Below are positions 32,047 to 41,800 of a stretch of 64,000 nucleotides of DNA, piece after piece (positions within the stretch are counted from its first letter, which is position 1; each line of letters begins with the position of its first letter). Position numbers and translations under genes: made by a program. This DNA is from an uncultured Sphingomonas sp. GTDB taxonomy: Bacteria > Pseudomonadota > Alphaproteobacteria > Sphingomonadales > Sphingomonadaceae. The notes beneath the pieces are model-generated. The model searched no databases and was not told where the DNA came from. It saw nothing but the letters and a program-made list of their open reading frames with translations. The DNA lies in the NCBI RefSeq assembly GCF_913777625.1, contig NZ_CAJYTI010000027.1, positions 1 to 64,000 on the forward strand, in the 5' to 3' direction.

Positions 32047-33274
32047 GGGCGAGGCGGCGGTCGCACGCCGCCCCAAGCGCTTGCGCACCTGGCAGAAGGC
32101 TGCCCTGGTCGTCGTGCCGGTAGGCGTGGTCGCCGCCGGCTTCAGCCTTGGCGGGCGCAACGCACCTGCGGTGGCCGCGCCGGCCGCACCCGTTGTCACC
32201 GTCGCCACGCCGCTGTCGCGCGAAGTCAACGAGTGGGACGAATATGTCGGCCGCTTCGAGGCGAGCCGCACCGTCGAGGTGCGGCCGCGCGTGTCGGGCG
32301 CCGTTACCGCGATCCATTTCAAGGACGGCATGGTGGTGAAGCAGGGCCAGCTCCTCTTCACCATCGATCCGCGTCCGTTCGCCGCCGCGCTGGCGGAGGC
32401 CAGGGCCGGTCTTGCGAGCGCGCAGAGCGATCTGGCGCTCGCTCGTTCCGATCTGGATCGCGCCCAGCGACTGGTCAGCGTCGAGGCGGTGTCGAAGAGC
32501 GATGTCGAACGGCTCCAGGCGCGCGTCCGTGCGGCGACCGCTTCGGTGGCGGCAGCGGAGGCGCGGGTTCGCGCCCGTGCGCTCGACGTCGAATTCACCC
32601 AGGTGCGTGCGCCGATTTCGGGCCGCATCTCCGATCGCAAGGTCGATCCCGGCAATCTGGTCGCCGCCGGCGAAGGGCAGGGGGGTACGCTCCTGACCAC
32701 GATCAACGCGCTCGATCCGATCTACTTCACCTTCGACGGCTCGGAAGCCCTGTTCCTCAAGGCCAAGCGCGCGGCGGGGTCGTCCGCCAGCCCGGTCGAG
32801 ATCCGGCTGCAGGACGAAGGCGAGTATCGCTGGAAGGGGCAGATCGATTTCACCGACAACGGGCTCGATCCCAAGTCCGGCACGATCCGGGCCCGCGCGG
32901 TGCTGTCGAACAAGGACATGTTCCTGACGCCCGGCATGTTCGGCAACATGCGGCTCGCCGCGGGCGGCAAGGCGCAGGCGCTGCTGGTGCCCGACGCCGC
33001 GATCCAGACCGACCAGGCGCGCAAGCTGGTGCTCACCGTCGGCGCCGACGGCACCGTGGTGCCCAAGCCCGTGGTGCTCGGCCCGGTGGTCGACGGTCTC
33101 CGCATCGTCCGATCGGGCCTCACGCCCCAGGACAAGGTGGTGATCGCCGGCATCCAGTTCGCCCAGCCCGGCGGCAAGGTGCAGCCCAAGGCCGGCGTCA
33201 TCACGCCGGCGGCGGCATCGGAAGCCCCCGTCGTCTCCGCGCCGGTCAACGGCCAGGCTACCTTCGCGCACTGA
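32024..33274 (+). CDS. RND efflux periplasmic adaptor (membrane fusion protein)
   Basis: A 416-aa HlyD/AcrA-type adaptor. One N-terminal helix (about 25-45, KAALVVVPVGVVAAGFSLG) anchors it in the inner membrane. The barrel-sandwich halves are VEVRPRVSGAVTAIHFKDGMVVKQGQLLFTID and VEFTQVRAPISGRISDRKVDPGNLV, flanking a coiled-coil hairpin (about 105-180) rich in Ala/Arg. A beta-barrel and membrane-proximal domain follow. It joins the AcrB-type pump encoded next to the outer-membrane channel. Confidence 0.94.
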   Translation: MNMHTPIEGEAAVARRPKRLRTWQKAALVVVPVGVVAAGFSLGGRNAPAVAAPAAPVVTVATPLSREVNEWDEYVGRFEASRTVEVRPRVSGAVTAIHFKDGMVVKQGQLLFTIDPRPFAAALAEARAGLASAQSDLALARSDLDRAQRLVSVEAVSKSDVERLQARVRAATASVAAAEARVRARALDVEFTQVRAPISGRISDRKVDPGNLVAAGEGQGGTLLTTINALDPIYFTFDGSEALFLKAKRAAGSSASPVEIRLQDEGEYRWKGQIDFTDNGLDPKSGTIRARAVLSNKDMFLTPGMFGNMRLAAGGKAQALLVPDAAIQTDQARKLVLTVGADGTVVPKPVVLGPVVDGLRIVRSGLTPQDKVVIAGIQFAQPGGKVQPKAGVITPAAASEAPVVSAPVNGQATFAH

Positions 33275-33286
33275 GCTCCGCCCTCT

Positions 33287-33397
33287 CAAGCCCCTCCTCC
33301 TGGGAGGAGGGGTTGGGGTGGAGGGATTCCAGAACAGGGGCTGGTCTCGGTGAGACACAGCCCCACCCCAACCCCTCCCCTGAAGGGGAGGGGCTTG
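33287..33397. repeat. Long inverted repeat (REP-like) between adaptor and pump genes
   Basis: Two arms of about 35 bp (33287-33321 and 33361-33397) are near reverse complements; each itself contains a CCCCTCC/GGAGGGG hairpin. It sits in the intergenic gap inside the efflux operon. The form matches intergenic palindromic units of alphaproteobacteria; when transcribed it would make a stable stem that could tune expression of the pump gene. Confidence 0.75.
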
Positions 33398-33435
33398 ATT
33401 TGTCGCGCCCATTTCGCTCGCAAAAGGAGAAGGCC

Positions 33436-36400
33436 ATGCGCCTCTCACGCTTCTTCATCACCCGCCCGATCTTCGCGGCGGTGATCGCGATCATCATCAC
33501 GATCCTGGGCGGCATCGCCTATTTCGCGCTGCCCATCTCGCAATATCCCGACATCGTGCCGCCGACGGTCACGGTGACGGCCAGCTATCCCGGCGCGTCG
33601 GCCGAGACCGTGGCGGAAACCGTCGCCGCGCCGATCGAGCAGGAAATCAACGGCGTCGACGACATGCTCTACCAGTCGTCGCAGTCGACCGGCGACGGCA
33701 ACGTGACCATTACGGTCACCTTCAAGACCGGCACCAACCTCGATGCCGCGCAGGTGCTGGTGCAGAACCGCGTCGCGGTCGCGATCCCGCGCCTGCCCGA
33801 GGAAGTGCAGCGGCTCGGCGTCGTCACGCGCAAGACCAGCCCCGACTTCCTGATGGTCGTCAACCTGATCTCGCCGGACAACTCGATCGACCGCAGCTAC
33901 ATCTCCAACTATGCGCTGACCCAGGTTAAGGACCGCCTCGCGCGGCTCGAAGGCGTGGGCGACGTGCGCATGTTCGGTGCGCGTGACTATGCGATGCGCG
34001 TGTGGATCGATCCCGGCCGCGCCGCCGCGCTGAACCTCACCGCGGGCGATATCGTCCAGGCGCTGCGCGGGCAGAATATCCAGGTCGCGGCAGGATCGCT
34101 CGGCCAGCCGGGCTCGCAGCGCAGCGGCAATGCCTTCCAGCTCAACGTCGAGACGCAGGGCCGCCTCAAGACCCCGGCCGAGTTCGGTCGCGTCGTCATC
34201 CGCACCGATAGCGAGGGCCGCCAGGTCCGCGTGAGCGACGTGGCGCGCGTCGAGCTCGGCGCCGCCGACTATTCCTCCAACACCTATCTCTCGAACCAGC
34301 CGACCGTGATCCTGGCCGCCTTCCAGCGCCCGGGCTCCAACGCGCTCGCCGCCGCGCTGCGGATCAAGGCGGAGATGGACACGATCTCGAAGACCTTCCC
34401 CAAGGGCCTCGAATATCGCGTGATCTACAACCCCACCGAGTTCATCGCCCAGTCGATCGACGCGGTGTACCACACCCTCGGCGAAGCGGTGGTGCTCGTC
34501 GTCCTCGTCGTGATCGTGTTTCTCCAGAAGTGGCGGGCGGCGATCATCCCGGTGGTGGCGATCCCCGTCTCGCTGATCGGCACCATGGCGGTGCTGCTGC
34601 CGCTTGGTTACTCGCTCAACAACCTGTCGCTGTTCGGACTGGTGCTCGCCATCGGCATCGTCGTCGACGACGCGATCGTCGTGGTCGAGAATGTCGAGCG
34701 CAACCTGGCGCAGGGCATGACCCCGCTCCAGGCAGCGCGTACCTCGATGGACGAAGTGTCGGGCGCGCTGGTCGCGATCGTGCTGGTGCTGTTCGCGGTG
34801 TTCCTGCCGACGCTGTTTTTGAATGGGCTTTCGGGCGCCTTCTACAAGCAGTTCGCGGTCACGATCTCGGTCGCCACCGCCATCTCGCTGCTCGTTTCGC
34901 TGACGCTCTCCCCGGCGCTCGCCGCGGTGCTGCTCAAGCATCACGAGGGCGAGGCAAAGGGGCGGATCGGCCGCGTGTTCGGGCGTGCGGCGGACGCCTT
35001 CAACCGCGGCTTCGAGCGGATGAGCAACGGCTATGCCCGCCTCACCCACACGCTGGTCACCCGGCCCAAGCGGATGATGGTCGCCTATCTCGGCCTGATC
35101 GCCGCGACGGTCGCGACCTTCTGGGTGACGCCGGTCGGCTTCATCCCGGCGCAGGACCAGGGCTATTTCCTTACTGTGATCCAGCTGCCGCCGGGCTCGT
35201 CGCTCGAACGTACCGACGAGGTGATGCGCAAGGTCGTCGCGCGCATCCTGCCGATCCCCGGCGTGAAGGGCTCGGTGATGCTCGCGGGCTTTGACGGCCC
35301 GTCGCAGACGCTCGCTCCGAACAGCGCCGCTGCCTATGTGCCGCTGCAGAGCTTCGAGGAGCGCAAGAAGCTCGGCGTCAACATCGCCGGCATCATGGCC
35401 GAGGCGCGCAAGCGCACCGCGGACATCAACGAGGCGATGCTGCTCGTGGTCCCGCCGCCGCTCATCCAGGGTATCGGTTCGGCCGGCGGCTACCGCCTGA
35501 TGGTCGAGGACCGTAGCGAGCATGGCTATCAGGCGCTGGGCAATACCGCCTTCGGGCTGATCGGCCAGGCCAACAAGACGCCGGGGCTCGCCCAGGTCTA
35601 CACCTTCTTCAACACCGCGACGCCGCGCGTCTTCGCCGATATCGATCGCCGCAAGGCCGAGATGCTGGGCGTGCCGCCGGAGCGGGTGTTCGAAGCGCTC
35701 AACGTCTATCTCGGCTCGGCCTTCGTCAACGACTTCAACATGCTCGGCCGCACCTACCGCGTGACCGCGCAGGCCGACGCGCCCTTCCGGGAGACCGAGG
35801 CCGACATCGCCAACCTCAAGACGCGCTCGGATGCCGGCGGCATGGTGCCGATCGGATCGGTCGCGACCTTCGCGAACAAGACGGGCCCGTACCGCGTGAC
35901 GCGCTACAACCTGTTCCCGGCGGTGGAAGTCGATGGCGATACCGCGCCGGGCTACAGCTCGGGCGCCTCGCTCGACGCGATGGAGAAGCTCTCGGCCGAA
36001 TTGCCGGCGGGCTATGCGGGCGAGTGGACCGGCATCGCCTATCAGCAGAAGATGGCGGGCAGCACGGCAGGGCTGGTGTTCGCCTTGGCGGTACTGTTCG
36101 TCTTCCTGGTGCTGGCGGCGCAATATGAGAGCCTGACGCTGCCGCTGGCGATCATCCTGATCGTGCCGATGTGTCTGCTGGCGGCCATGGCGGGCGTGAA
36201 CCTGCGCGGCATGGACAACAATGTGCTGACGCAGATCGGTCTCGTCGTGCTGATCGCGCTCGCCGCCAAGAACGCGATCCTCGTGGTCGAGTTCGCCCAC
36301 CAGGCAGAGGTCCGCGACGGCCTGTCGCCGGTGGAAGCCGCGGTGCGGGCGGCGCAGGACCGGCTGCGGCCGATCCTGATGACCAGCTTCGCCTTCATCC

Positions 36401-36612
36401 TCGGCGCGGTGCCGCTGCTGATCGCGAGCGGTGCGGGGTCCGAGCTCCGCCAGGCGCTGGGGACGGCGGTGTTCTTCGGGATGATGGGCGTCACCGGCTT
36501 CGGCCTGCTGTTCACGCCGACCTTCTACGTGGTGTGCCGCGCGGCTGGAGCGCGGCTCGCCCGGCGGCGCGGGCAGGGTGGCGAGCATCACCAGCTCCAG
36601 CCGGCCGAGTAA
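33436..36612 (+). CDS. HAE1-type RND multidrug efflux permease (AcrB/MexB-like)
   Basis: A 1058-aa inner-membrane pump with the two-fold RND layout of 12 helices and two large periplasmic loops. The start MRLSRFFITRPIFAAVIAIIIT and PISQYPDIVPPTVTVTASYPGAS are classic HAE1. Helix 4 has GIVVDDAIVVVENVERN with the paired Asp of the proton relay, and a Lys appears in the helix-10 segment IALAAKNAILVVEFA. It exports hydrophobic drugs and solvents with proton antiport. The ATG follows AAAGGAGAAGGCC. Confidence 0.96.
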   Translation: MRLSRFFITRPIFAAVIAIIITILGGIAYFALPISQYPDIVPPTVTVTASYPGASAETVAETVAAPIEQEINGVDDMLYQSSQSTGDGNVTITVTFKTGTNLDAAQVLVQNRVAVAIPRLPEEVQRLGVVTRKTSPDFLMVVNLISPDNSIDRSYISNYALTQVKDRLARLEGVGDVRMFGARDYAMRVWIDPGRAAALNLTAGDIVQALRGQNIQVAAGSLGQPGSQRSGNAFQLNVETQGRLKTPAEFGRVVIRTDSEGRQVRVSDVARVELGAADYSSNTYLSNQPTVILAAFQRPGSNALAAALRIKAEMDTISKTFPKGLEYRVIYNPTEFIAQSIDAVYHTLGEAVVLVVLVVIVFLQKWRAAIIPVVAIPVSLIGTMAVLLPLGYSLNNLSLFGLVLAIGIVVDDAIVVVENVERNLAQGMTPLQAARTSMDEVSGALVAIVLVLFAVFLPTLFLNGLSGAFYKQFAVTISVATAISLLVSLTLSPALAAVLLKHHEGEAKGRIGRVFGRAADAFNRGFERMSNGYARLTHTLVTRPKRMMVAYLGLIAATVATFWVTPVGFIPAQDQGYFLTVIQLPPGSSLERTDEVMRKVVARILPIPGVKGSVMLAGFDGPSQTLAPNSAAAYVPLQSFEERKKLGVNIAGIMAEARKRTADINEAMLLVVPPPLIQGIGSAGGYRLMVEDRSEHGYQALGNTAFGLIGQANKTPGLAQVYTFFNTATPRVFADIDRRKAEMLGVPPERVFEALNVYLGSAFVNDFNMLGRTYRVTAQADAPFRETEADIANLKTRSDAGGMVPIGSVATFANKTGPYRVTRYNLFPAVEVDGDTAPGYSSGASLDAMEKLSAELPAGYAGEWTGIAYQQKMAGSTAGLVFALAVLFVFLVLAAQYESLTLPLAIILIVPMCLLAAMAGVNLRGMDNNVLTQIGLVVLIALAAKNAILVVEFAHQAEVRDGLSPVEAAVRAAQDRLRPILMTSFAFILGAVPLLIASGAGSELRQALGTAVFFGMMGVTGFGLLFTPTFYVVCRAAGARLARRRGQGGEHHQLQPAE

Positions 36613-36642
36613 GGGAAAGGGAAGGCGACCCATCCTCCAGTC

Positions 36643-36731
36643 GTCATCCCAGCGAAAGCTGGGATCTCCACCGGATGCGCTGCACCGTTGCAGCCCAGCC
36701 CCAGGGAGACCCCAGCGTTCGCTGGGGTGAC
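36643..36731. repeat. REP-like inverted repeat pair between pump and channel genes
   Basis: Two 27-bp palindromic units in opposite orientation (36643-36669 and 36705-36731) match at about 24 of 27 positions. Each contains CCCAGCGAAAGCTGGG or CCCCAGCGTTCGCTGGGG. This type of unit (GTCAT.CCAGCGAA.GCTGG) is a common scattered repeat in sphingomonads and relatives. It lies within the efflux operon. Confidence 0.85.
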
Positions 36732-36769
36732 GGCGGGGGAAGGGGTCTCAAGCATTCAGGAGATTTCGC

Positions 36770-38176
36770 ATGCAACGCATGGCTTCGATCATGGCCGCAG
36801 TCTCGGCGCTGGCGCTTTCCGCCTGCGCCGCCGGCCCGAACTACACCGCACCCGCCCGGCCGCAGAGCGCCGCGGGGGCATTCCTCTCGACCACCCCGGC
36901 GGTGTCGACCGCCCCGGTGCAGGAGGGCTGGTGGCGGCTCTACAACGATCCGGTGCTCGATAGGCTGGTGACGCAAGCGCTGGCCGCCAACACCGACGTT
37001 CGCGTCGCGGTTGCCCGGATCGAGCGGGCCCGCGCCACGTTGCGCGGCGCAACTTCGGACCGACTACCGCAGGGGACCGCCAGTGCGGGTGCAAATTACG
37101 GCCGCCTGCCCGTCGGCCAGCGTCCGATCGGCACTGCGCAGGAGGATTGGCAGGTCGATGCCGGCCTCAGCGTTTCCTATGAGGTCGACCTGTTTGGCCG
37201 CATCTCGCGCAATGTCGAGGCCGCGCGCGGCGATGTCGCCGCCGCCGAGGCGGATGCCGATGCGGTCCGCGTGATCGTCGCGGCGGATACGGCGCGGGCC
37301 TATGCTGATGCAGTATCGTCGGCCGAGCGGCTGGCGGTGGCCGAGCATATCGTGGCCCTGCTCGACCAGTCGATCGACCTCACCCAGCGCCGCCGCAACG
37401 TCGGGCTGGCGACCCGGCTCGACGTCGCGCGCATCGCGGCGCTGCGCAACCAGCGCCAGGCCGATGTGCCCGCGCTCGCCGCTCAGCGCGATGCGGCGCT
37501 GTTCCGCCTCGCCACGCTGATCGGCAAGACCCCGGCCGAACTGCCCGCCGAAGCGCGCGAGCGCCGGACGACGCTGCGGCTCGATCAGCCGATTCCGGTC
37601 GGCGACGGCGCGGCGCTGCTCGCCAGGCGCCCGGACGTGCGGGCGGCCGAGCGCCGGCTGGCGGCGTCCACCGCGCGGATCGGCGTGGCGACGGCGGATC
37701 TCTATCCGCGAATCTCGCTCGGCGCGTCGGGGGGATCCACCGGCAACGATTTCGGCAACATCTTCGGCGCGGGGCCGCTGCGCTGGCTGGTCGGCGGACT
37801 GATCAACTGGACGGTGAACCCGGCCCCGGCGCGCGCGCGCATCGCGGCCGCCGAAGCCGATAGCCGCGCCGCACTCGCCACCTTCGACGGCACGGTGCTG
37901 ACCGCGCTGCAGGAGACCGAGACCGCGCTCTCCGCCTATGGCCGCGCGCTCGAACGGCGCACGGCGCTGCAGGCGGCGCTCAACGAGGCCGAAGCGGCGG
38001 TGCGCATCGCCCGTGCGCGCCAGACCGAGGGCGACATCAACTCGCTCGACCTGCTCGATGCGGAGCGCACCTTCGCCGATGCCCAGGCCTCGCTGGCGAC
38101 GGCGGATGCGGCGATCGCCGAGGCGCAGGTCAACCTGTTCCGCGCGCTCGGCGGCGGCTGGCAGCGGACGGCGTGA
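36770..38176 (+). CDS. NodT-family outer-membrane efflux channel lipoprotein
   Basis: A 468-aa TolC-like channel. It has a lipoprotein signal (SIMAAVSALALSAC, Cys19 as lipid site), then GPNYTAPARP and GWWRLYNDPVLDRLVTQALAANTDVRVAVARI, the NodT/OprM start. Two TolC-type repeats of long helices follow, with LLARRPDVRAAERRLAASTARIGVATADLYP, a highly conserved OMF segment. It completes the tripartite pump with the two genes before it. Its 3' end overlaps that of the convergent phosphopantetheinyl-transferase gene by 47 bp. Confidence 0.95.
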   Translation: MQRMASIMAAVSALALSACAAGPNYTAPARPQSAAGAFLSTTPAVSTAPVQEGWWRLYNDPVLDRLVTQALAANTDVRVAVARIERARATLRGATSDRLPQGTASAGANYGRLPVGQRPIGTAQEDWQVDAGLSVSYEVDLFGRISRNVEAARGDVAAAEADADAVRVIVAADTARAYADAVSSAERLAVAEHIVALLDQSIDLTQRRRNVGLATRLDVARIAALRNQRQADVPALAAQRDAALFRLATLIGKTPAELPAEARERRTTLRLDQPIPVGDGAALLARRPDVRAAERRLAASTARIGVATADLYPRISLGASGGSTGNDFGNIFGAGPLRWLVGGLINWTVNPAPARARIAAAEADSRAALATFDGTVLTALQETETALSAYGRALERRTALQAALNEAEAAVRIARARQTEGDINSLDLLDAERTFADAQASLATADAAIAEAQVNLFRALGGGWQRTA

Positions 38177-38837
38177 GCCGAGCGGCGGTGGCGGTTCCGT
38201 CCGCCACCGCCACGCCCAGCAGCAGCGCGCCCGCTTGGCGAAGGTGACAGCGCGAGCGCGCGTCTTTCGTTGTCGCGATCCAGCAGCCGGAGTCGGCCGG
38301 ATGGGTGTCGATCGAAGCAGCATCGACCGACGATGCAATGCCGATCCGCTTGGCATGGGCTTCCTTGGCGACCCAGCAGGCGGTCCACGCCAGCGGATCG
38401 GCGGTGTGCGAGGCTAGCCGCTCTCGCGCCGTGAGGGCGTCCTCGGGCAGGGGCGTATCCAGCATTTCCTCCAGATCCACCCCGATCGGCGCCCGCGACA
38501 CGCCGATCAGCGCCTCGGGCCCGCGCCCCGCGACGCTCACATGCCAGCCCGCGGGTTCGGCCACCAGCGGGGCACCCAGCGGTGACCGCCCGAGCTGAAG
38601 CCGATCCGGATGCAGCTCGGCCACGCGGGCGAGCAGCAGGCGCGTCAGCTGCCGGCGGCGGAGGCGAAGTTCGGCGCAAGGCTTGTTCGCCAGATCGCGC
38701 AGGTCCTCCGCCCGTACGGCGCCGGCGGCGTAGAGCTGCGCCACCCCCGGATCGTCCAGCCGAACATGCCAGGCGATCGGCCGATCCCCTGCCGGCCAGT
38801 CCGCGATCGGCCCGGACAGCCATACCGGCGGGCTCAA
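38130..38837 (-). CDS. 4'-phosphopantetheinyl transferase (Sfp-type)
   Basis: About 235 aa. The Sfp signature is intact: GVDLE at 119-123 (Asp121, Glu123 bind Mg2+) and WVAKEAHAK at 155-163 (Lys158, Glu159, Lys163). It transfers the phosphopantetheine arm of CoA to carrier proteins. The best start is a TTG that overlaps the NRPS stop as TTGA, after GAAAGAGG; no ATG/GTG fits the family N-terminus better. Direct coupling to the NRPS gene says its partner is that carrier domain. The low-strength TTG start would keep its level below that of the synthetase. Confidence 0.87.
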   Translation of the reverse strand: MSPPVWLSGPIADWPAGDRPIAWHVRLDDPGVAQLYAAGAVRAEDLRDLANKPCAELRLRRRQLTRLLLARVAELHPDRLQLGRSPLGAPLVAEPAGWHVSVAGRGPEALIGVSRAPIGVDLEEMLDTPLPEDALTARERLASHTADPLAWTACWVAKEAHAKRIGIASSVDAASIDTHPADSGCWIATTKDARSRCHLRQAGALLLGVAVADGTATAARLTPSAASRRRARGTG

Positions 38838-41800
38838 ACCTCTTTCGCGAGCTGCGCCGGCGAGCCTTCCCAGGCGGTGCCGGCCGGCAGCGTCTCGCCC
38901 TTCATCACCACCGACAGATCCCCCAGCTGCACGTCCTCGCCGATTTCGGCATCGTAGAGCACGATCGCATAGGAGCCGATCGTCGCGCGGTCGCCCACGG
39001 TAACCCCGCTCACCTTCATCACCCGGTCCTCGAACAGGTGCGTCTGGAGGCCGGCGAAATCGTTGAGCGCGACATCGTCGCCGATCCGCACCAGGTCCTG
39101 CTCGGTCACGTCGGTGGTGTCGATATAGCAGCGCTTGCCGATCTTGCAGCCGAGCAGGCGGAGATAGGCGGCGAGCCACGGCGTGCCCCGCAGCGGCTCG
39201 AGCAGGTTGGGCACGGCGAGATTCTCGTAGGTCGCGGTCACCAGCTCGGTCCGCCACACGAAGGTGCTCCACAGCGGCTGGGTGGTCGGCTTGTACCGCC
39301 CCATCACCAGCCATTTCAGCAGCACCACCGACAACCCGCACGCCAGCGCAAAGCCGACATAGAGGAACGGGAAGGTCACGATGATCCAGTGGCCGCCGCC
39401 GCGCAGATCGTCGAGCTCGCTGACGATCGACAGCAGCAGGCTGAAGAAGGCGACGAACAGGGTGAGCGACAACGTCACGCGGATCGCCTCGATGCAGAGG
39501 CGCGTGGCGATCAGCCGCTTGCTGGGGTTGAACCGCGCACCCTCGTCGAACAGGCCCACCGTCTGGCGGACCGGCAGCGAGATCGGCGGCGATCCGAACC
39601 AGGTGCCGTCCGGATTGGCGGCGCTGCCGTCCTCGGGCGGCTTGGAGAGCACGCCGATCAGCACGCCGTCGCCGATCGTGGCACCGGCCGGCAGCAGCGC
39701 GGAGTTGCCGATGAACGAGCGGCGGCCGATCTTGGTGTGCGCCAGCTGGATTGCGCCGGGCTCGACGCGCGCCGCTCCGAACAGCACGGCGTCGGCGATG
39801 AAGCTCTCCGGCCCCACCTCGACCAGGTCGGGCACGATCGCCGCCGCGGTGGAAATCTCCGCCCTTCGGCCGACCTTCACGCCCAGCGCGCGGTACCAGG
39901 GCACCACGTAGAGCGTCGCGTAGATCGGGTGGAGCAGCCGCAGCGCGAGGTCGTTGACCTGCTGGACGAACCAGAAGCGGACATAGAACCAGCTATGGAT
40001 CGAATAGCGCCCCGGTCGCACGCGGCCGAGGAACAGCCGTTTGGCCGCGACGGTCAGCACGCACATCAGCAGCACATAGGTGACCGCGAGCAGCGGCGAG
40101 ATCAGCAGATAGCTGTAGCTCTCCGTGTTCCAGTCGATCTCGATCATCCAGAGCAGGCCAGGTGCGATCGGCAGGATCGCGACGATCGGCAGAAGCAGCG
40201 CGCCGATGGTCAGCGCAATGCCGGTGAGCAGGCGCCGGACCGGGCCGGCCTCGCCATCGCCCTGGCGCGGGATGCCGGTCGCGATAACATGGGCGGGCGA
40301 TCCGCTCCAGCGCTCGCCGGCCGGGATGGTGGTGCCCACCGGCAGCGCCGACAGGTCCTCGAGCGCCGCGCCCTCGCCGATCGTGCAGTCGCGCCCGACG
40401 ACGCCCATCGAGCCGACGAACGCGCCCGCGCCGATTGTCGCGGCGCCGATGCGCAGCAGCCCGCGCTCGACCGAGGTAGTGGCGAGCATCGCATAGTCGC
40501 TGACCACCGCGTCCGCGCCGATCGACACGAGATCGGCCGCATCGATGTTGCCGCGGCCGATAAAGGCGCGCTTGCCTATCTTTGCGCCCATCAGCCGGTA
40601 ATAGGCACGGATCATCGGGGTGCCGGCGAGATAGGGGGTCGCGATCACCTCCGAGAAGCGGCGGACGAACCACCAGCGGAAATAATAGCTGCCCCACAGC
40701 GGATAATCGCCCGCGCGGTAGCGGCCGATCACCACCCATTTGACCAGGATCGAGGCGAGCATCGCCAGTGGGGGAATGGCGAGGAAGCTGAGCCCGCTGA
40801 CCATCAGCGCCGGCGCGCGGTTCAGGTCGCCCGACAGATGCACATAGGCGACGTACGGGAAGAACCATTGCAGCCCGGCGATCGCGTAGATCGGCACCAG
40901 CGCGATCGTCTGCGCGATCCAGCACAGCCAGCGGGTGAGGGCGGGAGTGTGGTGGAAGGGCAGCTCGGCAGCCGAGGTCTCCCCCGTCACCTTGTCCTTC
41001 AGCCGCTCGGCGAGCGCCCGGATGGTGGGGGCGGCATAGAGATCCTGGATCGAGATGCCGGCCAGCCCCGGCGTCTTGCGGATCGCCGAGACGAGCCGCG
41101 CGGCCTTGAGCGAATGGCCCCCCAGATCCTCGAACAGGTCGTCGGTGACCGAAACCTTCTGCGGCGCGAACGCCTCCGTCCAGACGGCGTGGAGCTGCGC
41201 CTCCAGCGGGGTGGCCGGGGCCACGGTCTCGCGCTCGCCGGTCGGGGCGATTGCCGGCCGCTGGAGTGCCTTGCGGTCGACCTTGCCCGAGGCGGGCAGG
41301 GTGGGGAGCGCGTCGAGCAGCTGGTAGCCGGCGGGGCGCATGTAATTGGGCAGCCGCTCGCGAACGCGCGCCCGCACCGCGTCCAGATCGACCGCCGCGC
41401 CGCCGCGCGCGACGATAAAGGCCGCGAGGAATTCGGCGCCGTCCTCGTCGCGGAAGAGATGGACCACGGCCTGGGCGATAACGGGATCGTCGGCGATCAC
41501 CGCTTCGATCTCGCCGAGCTCGACGCGGAAGCCGCGGATCTTCACCTGGGTGTCGATGCGACCGATAAAGTCGATGTCGCCGACCGCATCGAGGCGAACG
41601 AGGTCGCCCGAGCGATAGATCAGCGCCGGCTTGCCGTCGGGCCCGTTGAACGGGGTCTGAACGAACTTCTCGGCGGTGAGGTCCGGACGATTGACATAGC
41701 CCGCGCCGACACCGGGGCCGCCGAGCACCAATTCGCCTTCCGCACCGGCGGGGACCGGCCACAGTTTCTCGTCGACGATCCAGGCGGTGTAGCCGGGGAG

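Noticed and set aside
33445..36633. 1062-codon frame antisense to the RND pump
   Set aside because: Low-complexity His/Arg/Asp-rich translation, no family similarity; shadow of the pump gene.
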